Shown: positions 33,599 to 41,900 of the stretch, in pieces | Numbering within the stretch: the stretch's first letter is position 1 | Layout: every line of letters begins with the position of its first letter | NCBI GenBank assembly: GCA_000495735.1 | Contig: AYMD01000001.1 | Coordinates: forward strand, 1-64,000 | From: an uncultured Acidilobus sp. JCHS | Lineage (GTDB): Archaea > Thermoproteota > Thermoprotei_A > Sulfolobales > Acidilobaceae | Length of the DNA: 64,000 nucleotides | Direction: 5' to 3' | Notes under the pieces: generated by a model | Told to the model about the DNA's origin: nothing | What the model saw: the letters and a program-made list of their open reading frames with translations, nothing else | Databases searched by the model: none | Made by a program: the position numbers and the translations under genes

Positions 33599-34912
33599 GT
33601 GCAGCTCTTGGCGCAGATCCCGACGAAGTTCGACGTAGTAGTGGTGGGGGCGGGCCCCGCAGGCTCAGCGGCAGCCTACCTCCTAGCTAAGAAGGGCTTC
33701 AGGACGCTTCTTGTGGACAGGGGCAGGGGTCTCGGCGACAAGGAGCTCTTCGGGGGGAGGGTATATGCCCAGCCTCTAAGGGACGTGTGGCCAGAGCTTG
33801 ACAAGGAGGCGCCTATACAGAGGTGGGTTACAAGGGAGAGGATAAGCGTGGTCTCAGGCGACAACGTGATTACTGTGGAGTATAAGGCTGGCTCTAAGAA
33901 GAGCTTCACCGCCCTCCTGCCTCAGCTGGCCTCCTGGATGTCAAGGAAGGCTGAGCAGGCAGGTGCCGTCTTCGTTAACGAGGTAACAGTTGACGAGCTT
34001 GTGGTTAAGGACGGTAAGTTCGTGGGCGTCAGAAGCGGCTCAGACTTCATAGAGGCCGACGTTGTCATAGACGCTGAGGGCGTTAACAGGCTCCTCCTGG
34101 AGAGGGCAGGCATCGTAGAGAGGCTGAGGCCGGACCATATAGCCCTGGGCGTGAAGGAGGTCCTCAGGACCGGGGCGCCCCAGCTCGAGGCGGCCTTTGG
34201 AATAGAAAGCGATGAGGGCGTCGCCTGGGTAGTGGTAGGTGATGTGACAAGGGGAGTGCCAGGCGGCGGCTTCATATATACCAATAAGGACACCGTTAGC
34301 ATAGGAGTAGTTCTTCACCTTAGACATGCTATAGAGGCTGTGGAAAAGGGCATCCTCGAAGACCACGTGTCTGAGCTTGTGGAGGGCTTCAGGCTTCACC
34401 CGTTCTTCAGGAAGCTCTGGAAGGACGCCACGATATCGGAGTACGGCGCGCACCTGACGATAGAGGGAGGGCTCAAGTTCTCGCCGCCTAGACTTGTCTA
34501 CCCAGGGCTCCTCATAGTCGGTGACGCCGCTGGCTTCCTGCTTTCAACCGGCGTGAACTATAGGGGCGTCGACTACGCGGTCTACAGCGGCAAGCTCGCG
34601 GCCGAGGCCGTAGAGTACGCGAGGGACCACGGCGGCCTAACTTATGAGAACCTGAAGGCGTATGAGGAGAAGGTTAAAGGTAGCTTCATGTATAGGGACC
34701 TCCTAAGGCACACTGCGGCAGAGGCCCTGATGAACAACCCTGAGCTGTTCTCAAAGCTTCCGGGCCTGATGACAAAGGTCCTCGCAGGCATCTACGAGCA
34801 GGACTATAGCGTCAAGACGCCCTTTGAAGCGATAACCGAGGCACTTACAAGTGAGGGCGTAGACCTATTTAGCCTCATTTCGTTGGCCTGGCTGGCGGTG
34901 AGGGGGCTGTGA
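33599..34912 (+). CDS. fixC: FixC-like flavoprotein, ETF:quinone oxidoreductase type
   Basis: 437 residues from GTG at 33599 (TATA spacing); TTG 33587 is an alternative. FAD-binding GAGPAGSAAAYLLAKKGF; VIDAEGVNRLLLERAGI; LLIVGDAAGFLLSTGVNYRGVDYA, where the second FAD motif GD lies. The family passes electrons from ETF to quinone or ferredoxin. Followed by fixX (4-bp overlap), etfB and etfA, the fixABCX set in the order C-X-A-B. In other organisms this set performs flavin-based electron bifurcation or beta-oxidation electron transfer. Confidence 0.9.
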   Translation: MQLLAQIPTKFDVVVVGAGPAGSAAAYLLAKKGFRTLLVDRGRGLGDKELFGGRVYAQPLRDVWPELDKEAPIQRWVTRERISVVSGDNVITVEYKAGSKKSFTALLPQLASWMSRKAEQAGAVFVNEVTVDELVVKDGKFVGVRSGSDFIEADVVIDAEGVNRLLLERAGIVERLRPDHIALGVKEVLRTGAPQLEAAFGIESDEGVAWVVVGDVTRGVPGGGFIYTNKDTVSIGVVLHLRHAIEAVEKGILEDHVSELVEGFRLHPFFRKLWKDATISEYGAHLTIEGGLKFSPPRLVYPGLLIVGDAAGFLLSTGVNYRGVDYAVYSGKLAAEAVEYARDHGGLTYENLKAYEEKVKGSFMYRDLLRHTAAEALMNNPELFSKLPGLMTKVLAGIYEQDYSVKTPFEAITEALTSEGVDLFSLISLAWLAVRGL

Positions 34913-35226
34913 GCGCAGCACAGGCAGCCCAGGTCAAGAGGGAAGAGCCTAAGCAAATGAAGCTTGAGGACATACTTCAGAGCGACGTCTGGAACGTTGA
35001 CGAGGAGCCCCACATAGTGATTGATTACACGAAGTGCGAGAAGTGTGAGGCCAAGCCCTGCGTTTACCTCTGCCCAGCGGGCTGTTATACACTAGTTGGC
35101 GACAAGGTGGTCTTCAGCTACGAGTGGTGCGTGGAGTGCGGGACCTGCAGGGTCATCTGTCCTATGGACGCGATAAAGTGGGACTACCCCAAGAGCGGCC
35201 ACGGCATAATTTACAGGTTCACGTGA
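34909..35226 (+). CDS. fixX: FixX-like ferredoxin
   Basis: 105 residues from GTG. Cysteines in KCEKCEAKPCVYLCPAGC and EWCVECGTCRVICPMDAIKWDYP; the second set is a classic CxxCxxCxxxCP [4Fe-4S] motif, while the first is degenerate. Ends in GHGIIYRFT, as FixX proteins do. Stop of fixC overlaps its start (GTGA). Electron carrier between ETF and the FixC quinone oxidoreductase. Confidence 0.92.
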   Translation: MSAAQAAQVKREEPKQMKLEDILQSDVWNVDEEPHIVIDYTKCEKCEAKPCVYLCPAGCYTLVGDKVVFSYEWCVECGTCRVICPMDAIKWDYPKSGHGIIYRFT

Positions 35227-35237
35227 GGTGATGCTAA

Positions 35238-36080
35238 GTGAGGATCGTAGTAGGGATGAAGTGGGTGCCTGGCACTCAGTCAGTCAGGATAGACCCAAAG
35301 ACTGGCACCCTCATAAGGGAGGGCGTGCCGAGCATCGTGAACCCTCATGACCTGCCGGCCGTGGAGCTTGCCCTCAGGCTGAGGGACCGCTACGGCGGCG
35401 AGGTAATAGCGGTGTCAATGTCGCCTCCTCCGGCCGTGAAGGGGCTTGAGTACCTGGTCGGCATGGGCGTCGACAGGGCGATACTCCTGACGGACAGGGT
35501 CTACGCCGGCGCTGACACGCTGGCCACGAGTTACGTCCTGGCTAACGCCATAAGGAAGATAGACAGGGAGATCGGCAAGGTGGACCTGGCAATCTTTGGA
35601 CAGGAGACCACGGACTCCAGCACGGCTCACATAGGCGCCCAGACGGCCAGCTGGCTTGAGTGGCCATACATTTACTATGTCCGTGACGCTTGGCTTGCAG
35701 ACGACGGCAAGCTGCACGTTGAGAGAATACTTGAGGACGCCATTGAGGAGTGGGAGCTCGAGCTCCCAGCAATCATAAGCGTCGCTATGAAGTCAATTAA
35801 GCCGAGACCCGTGAGCCTGTATAATAAGGTAAGGTTCAAGACGAGGCCCGAGGCACTAATAACGTGGACTAACAAGGAGCTTGGCCTTGACACGAGGTGC
35901 ACAGGGCTTAAGGGCTCACCTACAATAGTGGCTAAGACCGTAGACGTACCTGAGGTACCGCGCAAGAAGGTCGTGTACACGCCAAAGGACGGTGATGACG
36001 CTGCTAGGTGGATCATAGAGGCCCTCCTTAAGGACGAGAAGGCATCAAAGGCCCTTATCAAGGCCTTGAAGGAGGGTTGA
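35238..36080 (+). CDS. etfB: Electron transfer flavoprotein beta subunit (FixA)
   Basis: 280 residues. KWVPGTQSVRIDPKTGTLIREGVPSIVNPHDLPAVELALRL is the family opening; GADTLATSYVLANAI and IFGQETTDSSTAHIGAQTASWLEWPYI form the AMP/FAD-binding part. GTG start behind GAGGTGA. Forms the heterodimer with EtfA encoded 6 bp downstream. FAD at the subunit interface carries electrons to FixC/X. Confidence 0.94.
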   Translation: MRIVVGMKWVPGTQSVRIDPKTGTLIREGVPSIVNPHDLPAVELALRLRDRYGGEVIAVSMSPPPAVKGLEYLVGMGVDRAILLTDRVYAGADTLATSYVLANAIRKIDREIGKVDLAIFGQETTDSSTAHIGAQTASWLEWPYIYYVRDAWLADDGKLHVERILEDAIEEWELELPAIISVAMKSIKPRPVSLYNKVRFKTRPEALITWTNKELGLDTRCTGLKGSPTIVAKTVDVPEVPRKKVVYTPKDGDDAARWIIEALLKDEKASKALIKALKEG

Positions 36081-36086
36081 TGTAAA

Positions 36087-37196
36087 GTGAGCTGGGGCGG
36101 GACTGAGACTTCGACAACTCAACAGGTCCCCTGCAAGGACCTTTGTCCCGAGTGGGAGTGCAGGAACCCTGACGACTATAGGGGCGTCTGGGTGATAGGT
36201 GAGACAGGGCCAGAGGGGGTCCTAGAGCCAAGCCTCCAGCTCCTGACGCCTGCCAGGAAGATAGCTGACAAGCTGAAGGTTAAGGTAACAGGGGTCCTGA
36301 TAGGCTATGGCGTGAGGGATCTCGCGAAGCAGTTCATAGAGTACGGCGCTGACGAGGTCATAGTAGTTGACGACGAGAGGCTTAAGGAATATTCGCCGCA
36401 GGTGTACGGCGAGGTAGCGGTCCATCTAGTCAAGAAGTACAGGCCTGAAATGGTGTTCGTGGCAGGGACCATGAGGGGCAGGGAGCTGGCCCCCTACATA
36501 GCTAACCACCTGCGGGCCGGCATAACTGCCGACTGCACGGACTTCGACGCAGATGAGAAGACCAGGGACGTGTTCCAGATAAGGCCTCCCTTCGGGGCTG
36601 TTCTCCTGGCCTACATTAGGACGCCTAACAGGAGGCCCCAGATGGCGACGGCCAGGCCTAACGTCTTCCCTCTGCCGCCAAGGGACCCCGGCAGGACGGG
36701 CGAGGTCATTGAGGAAAAGATCGATCACGTGCCCAAGGCGAGGGCTAGGCTGGTGTCAAGGAAGGTCATACCTAGGACGGAGGCCCCGATAGAGAAGGCG
36801 GAAATAGTGGTAGGAGGCGGCAAGGGGCTCGGGACGCCTGAGGGCTTCAAGCAGCTTGAGGAGCTGGCGAAGGTCCTAGGTGCTGTCGTTGGTGGCAGCC
36901 GGAGGGCCGTGGACCTGGGCTGGATACCTCATGAAAGGCAGATAGGTCAGACAGGCAAGTCAATAAAGGCCGTCATATACATAGCGGTAGGCATAAGCGG
37001 CGCGGCCCAGCACATGTTTGGAGTGAGGGAGGCTGGCGTGGTCGTCGCTATCAACAAGGACCCAGCGGCGCCGATATTCTCGCAGGCCGATTATGGCGTG
37101 GTGGCTGACTACAGGGACGTAATACCTAACCTAGTAAAGAGGCTCGTCCAGCTCAAGGAGGAGCTTAAGAAGGGCTCCCCTGAACCTAAGGGCTGA
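36087..37196 (+). CDS. etfA: Electron transfer flavoprotein alpha subunit (FixB)
   Basis: 369 residues. N-terminal extension with CKDLCPEWECR, then the ETF domain (VWVIGETGPEG, VFVAGTMRGRELAPYIANHL, GITADCTDFD). The C-terminal FAD domain has GGGKGLGTPEGFKQLEELA and VVGGSRRAVDLGWIPHERQIGQTG, then GISGAAQHMFGV and INKDPAAPIFSQADYGVV. The three-cysteine N-terminal insert is uncommon in EtfA and could bind a metal. GTG start. Complexes with EtfB. Confidence 0.94.
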   Translation: MSWGGTETSTTQQVPCKDLCPEWECRNPDDYRGVWVIGETGPEGVLEPSLQLLTPARKIADKLKVKVTGVLIGYGVRDLAKQFIEYGADEVIVVDDERLKEYSPQVYGEVAVHLVKKYRPEMVFVAGTMRGRELAPYIANHLRAGITADCTDFDADEKTRDVFQIRPPFGAVLLAYIRTPNRRPQMATARPNVFPLPPRDPGRTGEVIEEKIDHVPKARARLVSRKVIPRTEAPIEKAEIVVGGGKGLGTPEGFKQLEELAKVLGAVVGGSRRAVDLGWIPHERQIGQTGKSIKAVIYIAVGISGAAQHMFGVREAGVVVAINKDPAAPIFSQADYGVVADYRDVIPNLVKRLVQLKEELKKGSPEPKG

Positions 37197-37202
37197 GCCT
37201 TA

Positions 37203-38015
37203 ATGAGCGATGAGGCAGAGGAGCTGAAGGCCTTCGAGCAAGCCTTAAGGAGGTACTCAACACTTCTGGGCCTGAGGATCAACGTAGAGCTGGCTAAGAG
37301 CGTGGAGGCCGTCCAGGCTAAGATCATGAAGGACGTTGAGGCCTTCCTGAGCTCTGTGGACCTGGGGTCGCTGGACCTTTCAAACCTGTTGGCGAGGCTC
37401 TCCGACTCAGGCCGACTTTCTAATTACATAGTTGAGGTAGGCAGAGCGCTAAAAGACGAGGTGAGCCCAGATAAGGCTGAGGAGAGCCTAACTAAGGCCC
37501 TCGAAGGCGATGTGAACAGCAGGGGCTCGCGGAGCGCCCTCTTGGTCTTTCAAGCGGTAGCTAGGGCGTATGCCTCTCACTATGAACGTAAGAACGGAAC
37601 TGTTGAGGAGGTGACAGCGTACTGCCCTCTCTGCGGTAGCGAAAGCAGGACCATGGTCAGGGTAGGGGAGGAGTACCTCCTGGTCTGTCACCTCTGCGGT
37701 TATGCTTGGAGGGTCTCAAGGAAGACCTTGGTCTGTCCGTTCTGCGGCAACTCGAACCCGTTCAGCATCGGCATTTTCATGGACAAGGACGGAAGGCTCG
37801 GCCTGGCCTACTGTCAGGAGTGCGGGTCCTCGTGGAGGGTCGTACTAGACGAGAGGGTCGCGTCAGCTCCTAGGATCCTGCTGCCCCTGCTGGCCCTCGC
37901 TGCCGAGAGGCTGAGGGGCGCCTTGCTCGGAGGCGCCAGCGGCGAGGAGCTCCACGAGGGCAGTAGCGAGGGCCAGCTGGGAGGCGGAAATGATGAGGCC
38001 CAGGGTCAGCAGTGA
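37203..38015 (+). CDS. FdhE-like multi-zinc-ribbon protein
   Basis: 270 residues. A helical N-terminal half is followed by four CxxC pairs at about 140-220: YCPLCGS, CHLCGY, VCPFCGN, YCQECGS, which is the rubredoxin-like arrangement of FdhE, the formate dehydrogenase assembly factor. The tail is Gly/Glu/Gln-rich. No formate dehydrogenase is in the window, so it may serve another metalloenzyme or bind nucleic acid. Starts 6 bp after etfA and probably belongs to the fix operon. Its last 153 bp overlap a minus-strand membrane gene. Confidence 0.72.
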   Translation: MSDEAEELKAFEQALRRYSTLLGLRINVELAKSVEAVQAKIMKDVEAFLSSVDLGSLDLSNLLARLSDSGRLSNYIVEVGRALKDEVSPDKAEESLTKALEGDVNSRGSRSALLVFQAVARAYASHYERKNGTVEEVTAYCPLCGSESRTMVRVGEEYLLVCHLCGYAWRVSRKTLVCPFCGNSNPFSIGIFMDKDGRLGLAYCQECGSSWRVVLDERVASAPRILLPLLALAAERLRGALLGGASGEELHEGSSEGQLGGGNDEAQGQQ

Positions 38016-38444
38016 GTAAAGGGGCAGGAGCCCGCTCAATAGTTGTCCTCTCTTAACTCCGGCTCGGGCGGCAATCCTCAGGACGTATAGCCCGACGAGC
38101 GGCATACCCACGACAACCATGTAGAGGCCTATTAGGGCAGCAACGCCGAGGACCCTGAGCAGGCCTGTCGTGCCCTTAGTCCCGCTGACTATGTCTGCGG
38201 TCCTTGACGCCGCCAAGAGAAAGGAGATCTCCGAGGCGCCTCCGACCATAGCGACCGTGAGGCCAACCATGCTGATCGCCGTGGGGAGGGGCTGAGGCAT
38301 CCCTGAGAGGTACGCAGCGACAGCGATGAGCAGGCCACCGGTCATCAGGGTAGGGCCCATGGCCACCTCTATACGGCTTGATAGCAGCGAGATCAACTTT
38401 TCCTCGTCAGCCTTTGTCGCTTGGGCTCTCTGGTCTAACTCCAA
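37863..38444 (-). CDS. Hypothetical membrane protein
   Basis: 193 residues. About four or five hydrophobic helices (GPTLMTGGLLIAVAAYLSG; AISMVGLTVAMVGGA; VLGVAALIGLYMVVVG; LLPLYSLLTLGLIISASQLALAT) with a polar N-terminus and a Gln/Gly-rich tail. The tail overlaps 153 bp of the FdhE-like gene. The helices between 38016 and 38400 are the only coding signal in that stretch, so the gene is probably real; the overlapped end may be dispensable. 5' end overlaps the MBL gene's 3' end by 38 bp. No function inferred. Confidence 0.5.
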   Translation of the reverse strand: MELDQRAQATKADEEKLISLLSSRIEVAMGPTLMTGGLLIAVAAYLSGMPQPLPTAISMVGLTVAMVGGASEISFLLAASRTADIVSGTKGTTGLLRVLGVAALIGLYMVVVGMPLVGLYVLRIAARAGVKRGQLLSGLLPLYSLLTLGLIISASQLALATALVELLAAGASEQGAPQPLGSEGQQGQQDPRS

Positions 38445-39420
38445 GGGGCTCCACCCTGGCCGGGATCCCTAAGACCTTGTTTAAGTACTTCGCAGTGAAG
38501 GAGGGGTCGAAGCCCCGGGAGCCGTCAACTATTACTTCCTTGGGCCTGGCGTCCTTTACATATTCAACTATCTCCCAGAACGACGCATGGTCGCTGAACG
38601 CCACGTTGTAAACGTTTTCCCTGACCTGCACGGAGACCCCTCTTCTCTCAAGGCCTGTAAGCACTATGTGAACCCCTGGCATCCTCTTAAGGGAAACCCC
38701 CTTAGCGCTATGGACAAATATAACGGTGCCTGGCGTTGCCTCCTCCCTCGTATATATGCCCACGTCCCCGAGCTCAACGCCGTAGAACTTTGACGCTATC
38801 TGGGCCAGCTTTAGCGTCGTTGCATCAGCTAGGAACCTTTCCTTAACCCCTCTGATCCTTAGCTCCACCATGACCTCCTGCAGCTTTCCGTTGAAGCCGT
38901 AAACCCATACCGCCTTGTCCTTTGAGTTCCTCTCGATTATTTCGATAAGCGCTGCGAACGCGTCCCACTCCGTGCCCTTGCGGGATAGGTGCGGGCTGCC
39001 GTAGGTCGCGTCGAGAACCAGTATGTCAAGTCCCTCTATTGGGACGGTCCCTGGCATCTTGAAGTCCCCTGTGTAGGCGGCGCTCCCTTCCTTGGTTTCA
39101 ACGAGAACCTGGGCGCTCCCCGCTATGTGCCTGGAAGGCTTCAGCAACACGACGTCGTCCTCGAACCGGAAGGGCTTATCATAGTCCAGGGCCAGCACCT
39201 TGGAGCTCGGTATATTGAAGCCTAAGACCTTAAGGAACTCATGCGTTATAGGCGTGGCTACTATGAAGAGGCTATAAGAGACGCTGCGCGCGAGGTAGCG
39301 TGTATGGTCCTCGTGAGCATGTGTTACTGCCCTGAGGGGGCGATTATCGTAGGAGTCAGCGACGACGCTCTTACCTAAGGTTATGGCGCCGTTCGGCAGC
39401 ACCGATGCTAGCTTCCTCAA
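38407..39420 (-). CDS. Metallo-beta-lactamase-fold exonuclease (RNA/DNA processing type)
   Basis: 337 residues. Metal site THAHEDHTRY (HxHxDH), GDFKMPG region (Asp ligand) and SDHASFWEIVEYV (final His). Beta-CASP-like middle (WVYGFNGKLQEVMVELRIRG). Resembles the COG1236 family of exonucleases related to CPSF/Ysh1, or DNA ligase-associated nucleases. Cytosolic. Followed by a membrane gene with a 38-bp overlap. The start may be ATG at 39420. Substrate RNA or DNA is not decided by sequence alone. Confidence 0.82.
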   Translation of the reverse strand: MRKLASVLPNGAITLGKSVVADSYDNRPLRAVTHAHEDHTRYLARSVSYSLFIVATPITHEFLKVLGFNIPSSKVLALDYDKPFRFEDDVVLLKPSRHIAGSAQVLVETKEGSAAYTGDFKMPGTVPIEGLDILVLDATYGSPHLSRKGTEWDAFAALIEIIERNSKDKAVWVYGFNGKLQEVMVELRIRGVKERFLADATTLKLAQIASKFYGVELGDVGIYTREEATPGTVIFVHSAKGVSLKRMPGVHIVLTGLERRGVSVQVRENVYNVAFSDHASFWEIVEYVKDARPKEVIVDGSRGFDPSFTAKYLNKVLGIPARVEPLGVRPESPSDKG

Positions 39421-39469
39421 TGGTCTCCCCTCAGCCGTGACCAGGTTAGGATTATGTAGGTTAAGGGGG

Positions 39470-39583
39470 TGGTCCCGCCGCGGGGAATCGAACCCCGGAC
39501 CACCCGGTATCGGCCGGAGGGGCTGGGCCTCCAGCCGCCCCGTCCCACTACAGCCGGGCGCTCTGCCGCTGAGCTACGGCGGG
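39470..39583 (-). tRNA. tRNA-Tyr (GUA) with 39-nt intron
   Basis: Acceptor CCCGCCG/CGGCGGG with discriminator A (39473) and encoded CCA (39472-39470); C1-G72 is typical of archaeal tRNA-Tyr. The anticodon stem CCCGG/CCGGG is interrupted after G37 by 39 nt (39509-39547). The bulge-helix-bulge has a 5' bulge AGU, a 3' bulge AUA, and an inner helix GGA-GGGGC with GCCCC-UCC. Splicing leaves loop CUGUAGA with anticodon GUA. A TATA-like box lies at about 39603-39624. Confidence 0.94.
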
Positions 39584-39626
39584 CCTACCCCCTGTCTGTA
39601 CTGACTTAAGCGTCGTTTAAAGTTTT

Positions 39627-40073
39627 TCATGATAATTTGGTCTCGCATATGTCCTTGGCTAGCTCCGTCAGCCTGCCAGTAATGTCACTTAGGGAAAGGG
39701 CCGTCCTAAGTAACTTGCTGCCTAGGACCTTGTATTGAGCGCCCTCTTCCAGCAGGTCCCTTCTAAAGCTCTCTGATAACGCCTTGAGCTCCCTGAGAGG
39801 GCCTTCGAGCCCCCTGCAGAGGTCGGGCCTCGCCACGAGCTCCGTCAGCAGGCTAGTGAGCTGAGAGCTCAAAGACGTCAGCAACGCTATTACGACGCAG
39901 GAGAACAGGGTGGCCACGTTATGCTCCGTCAGGCCTTCTGTTGATACGACCCGGTGACAGCCGGCCTCAAAGTCCTTGGACGTTGTGTTAAGTTGCCTGA
40001 GTATATAATCTATTTCGCCGAACCCCTTTCGCACGGCCCTCCAGGCAAGCTCGTAATACTCCTCGGACAGCAT
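39627..40073 (-). CDS. Hypothetical helical protein
   Basis: 148 residues from ATG at 40073. A longer frame to 40352 is antisense to the GntR gene and is discarded. All-helical (MLSEEYYELAWRAVRKGF, ATLFSCVVIALLTSLSSQLTSLLTELVARP, LRTALSLSDITGRLTELAKDI), with a PhoU-like feel but no diagnostic motif. One moderately hydrophobic helix at about residues 45-65. Divergent from the GntR regulator, from which it is separated by 57 bp, so the regulator may control it. Confidence 0.6.
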   Translation of the reverse strand: MLSEEYYELAWRAVRKGFGEIDYILRQLNTTSKDFEAGCHRVVSTEGLTEHNVATLFSCVVIALLTSLSSQLTSLLTELVARPDLCRGLEGPLRELKALSESFRRDLLEEGAQYKVLGSKLLRTALSLSDITGRLTELAKDICETKLS

Positions 40074-40130
40074 GTGGGTCCTCACTTTAAACTTATTTTC
40101 TCTGAGCAGAACTTTAGGCCCTGAAGGGCC

Positions 40131-40805
40131 GTGGACATGAGCGCCGAGTCCAGCGAGAGGTCCGCTAAATACTCTGACATAGTGTATGAGATGCTTAAGA
40201 GGGACATCCTGAGTAGGAAGTTTGAGCCCAAGGACAAGCTCAGCGAGACGGCGCTGGCCAAGATGTATAACGTCAGCAGAACGCCCGTCAGGGAAGCCCT
40301 GCACAAGCTTGAGAAGGAGGGCCTGGTGGTTAAGCTGAGCGACGGCTACCACGTATCGTTTCTGACAAAGGAGCAGATACTCAAGATCTTTGAGGTCAGG
40401 GCGGTCCTTGAGGCGTTAGCTGCCGAGAAAGCTGCTGAGAACAGGGACCCAGAGCTTTTGAGGAGGCTGAGGGAGGCCGCCGAGAAGTTCAAGGGCGCTG
40501 ACAAGGGCAACCCGTTGGCGCTGGCGCAGGCGAACAGTGAGTTCCATGACGTTATCGCAGAAATGTGTAGAAACGAATACCTTAGGGACATGTTGAAGGA
40601 CCTTAGGAACAAGCTGGCCATAGTGAGAGTTGACCTCTTCGCTTCAAGCAGCAGGGTAGAGCAGGAGATAGAGGAGCACTGGCGCATATATGAGGCCATA
40701 GAGAAGGGCGATCCGCAGGCAGCGCGGGAGGCCGCGCTGAGGCATCAGCTTAACTTGATGGAGTTCATAAAGTCAAAGAAGATGATAGGCGGCATCCTCA
40801 TATAG
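40131..40805 (+). CDS. GntR-family regulator with FCD ligand domain
   Basis: 224 residues. N-terminal GntR winged helix (YEMLKRDILSRKFEPKDKLSETALAKMYN, VSRTPVREALHKLEKEGLVV) and C-terminal FCD domain (RAVLEALAAEKAAE, NSEFHDVIAEMC, EEHWRIYEAIEKGDPQAAREAALRHQ, with metal-ligand-type Asp/His positions). FadR/FCD regulators sense organic acids or metals. This class is mostly bacterial and uncommon in Crenarchaeota, so gene transfer is possible. GTG 40131 or ATG 40137. Divergent from a helical ORF and 70 bp upstream of trxB. Confidence 0.88.
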   Translation: MDMSAESSERSAKYSDIVYEMLKRDILSRKFEPKDKLSETALAKMYNVSRTPVREALHKLEKEGLVVKLSDGYHVSFLTKEQILKIFEVRAVLEALAAEKAAENRDPELLRRLREAAEKFKGADKGNPLALAQANSEFHDVIAEMCRNEYLRDMLKDLRNKLAIVRVDLFASSSRVEQEIEEHWRIYEAIEKGDPQAAREAALRHQLNLMEFIKSKKMIGGILI

Positions 40806-40875
40806 CCCCTTAGAGCAGCAAACTTCAGACATAGGCTCTTAACCTCATTGACCTGGAGAAGAAGGGGGAGGCGCT

Positions 40876-41889
40876 ATGTCGCTAAGGCTCGGCACCATGC
40901 CGCAGCTCAGGGTTCCGCCTAAGGGGGAGCACTACGACGTCGTCATAGTGGGAGGAGGGCCTGCAGGCCTCTCGGCAGCCGTATATGCTGCCAGGTTCTT
41001 GCTGAAGTCGGTTGTGGTCACTGAGGACATAGGGGGTCAGCTGAACTTGACCAATGAAGTTGACGACTATCCGGCCATGTTAAAAATCAGCGCAACGGAA
41101 CTCATTTCGAGGTTCAGGACCCACGCTGAGAAGCTGTTCGGGGTTCCTGTCTACAGCGGTATAACGGTCCAGGGGTTCGAGAAGGCCAGCGATGTTGAGT
41201 ACAGGGTCACGGGGACCAAAGGCCTTGACGTGTTTACTAAGGCCATAATACTAGCAGTAGGAGCCAGGAGGAGAAAGCTGGGCGTCCCCGGAGAGAAGGA
41301 GTTCACGGGCCGCGGCGTGAGCTACTGCAGCATATGTGACGCGCCTCTTTACAAAGGCAAAGAGGCAGCCGTCGTTGTGGGAGGGGGCGACGCTGCCTTA
41401 GAGGGCGCGATACTCCTCTCTGGCTACGTAAAGAAGGTCTACCTAGTTCACAGGAGGAGGGAGTTCAGGGCCAAGCCCTTCTACGTTGAGGAGGCCCTCA
41501 AGAGGCCCAACATAGAGTTCATACTAGACTCCGTCGTAAAGGAGATACGTGGCGATAAGGTAGTCAGAAGCGTCATAGTCCAGGGCAAGGACGGCGCTAC
41601 CCGTGAGCTGGCAGTCGATGGCGTCTTCGTGGAGATAGGATTCGAGCCGCCTAAGGACTGGTACCAGTCCCTTGGCCTCGAGGTTGACGAGCTAGGGTAC
41701 GTAAAGACCGACATGTGGATGAGGACCAACCTGCCAGGGGTATTCGCTGCAGGGGACGCGATAAGCCTTTGGAGGGGCTTCAGGCAGATAGTCAACGCGG
41801 CTGCATCTGGGGCTATAGCCGCTTATAGCGCATATACTTACCTAACTGAGAAGGGTCTCGTAAGGAGGCCAGGGGCCCAGAAGGCCTAG
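40876..41889 (+). CDS. trxB: Thioredoxin reductase
   Basis: 337 residues. FAD motif IVGGGPAGLSAAVYAARF; redox pair CSIC in GVSYCSICDAPLY; NAD(P)H motif VVGGGDAALEGA followed by HRRREFRA, whose basic residues suggest NADPH; second FAD motif GVFAAGDA. Reduces thioredoxin or glutaredoxin-like partners. ATG with GGGGGAGGCG just upstream. Taw1 starts 11 bp downstream, so the two may be co-transcribed. Confidence 0.94.
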   Translation: MSLRLGTMPQLRVPPKGEHYDVVIVGGGPAGLSAAVYAARFLLKSVVVTEDIGGQLNLTNEVDDYPAMLKISATELISRFRTHAEKLFGVPVYSGITVQGFEKASDVEYRVTGTKGLDVFTKAIILAVGARRRKLGVPGEKEFTGRGVSYCSICDAPLYKGKEAAVVVGGGDAALEGAILLSGYVKKVYLVHRRREFRAKPFYVEEALKRPNIEFILDSVVKEIRGDKVVRSVIVQGKDGATRELAVDGVFVEIGFEPPKDWYQSLGLEVDELGYVKTDMWMRTNLPGVFAAGDAISLWRGFRQIVNAAASGAIAAYSAYTYLTEKGLVRRPGAQKA

Positions 41890-41900
41890 GTGGAAAGGGA

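Noticed and set aside
40074-40352. N-terminal extension of the helical ORF at 39627-40073
   Set aside because: The extra 93 codons are the reverse complement of the GntR gene; ATG 40073 leaves a normal divergent promoter.
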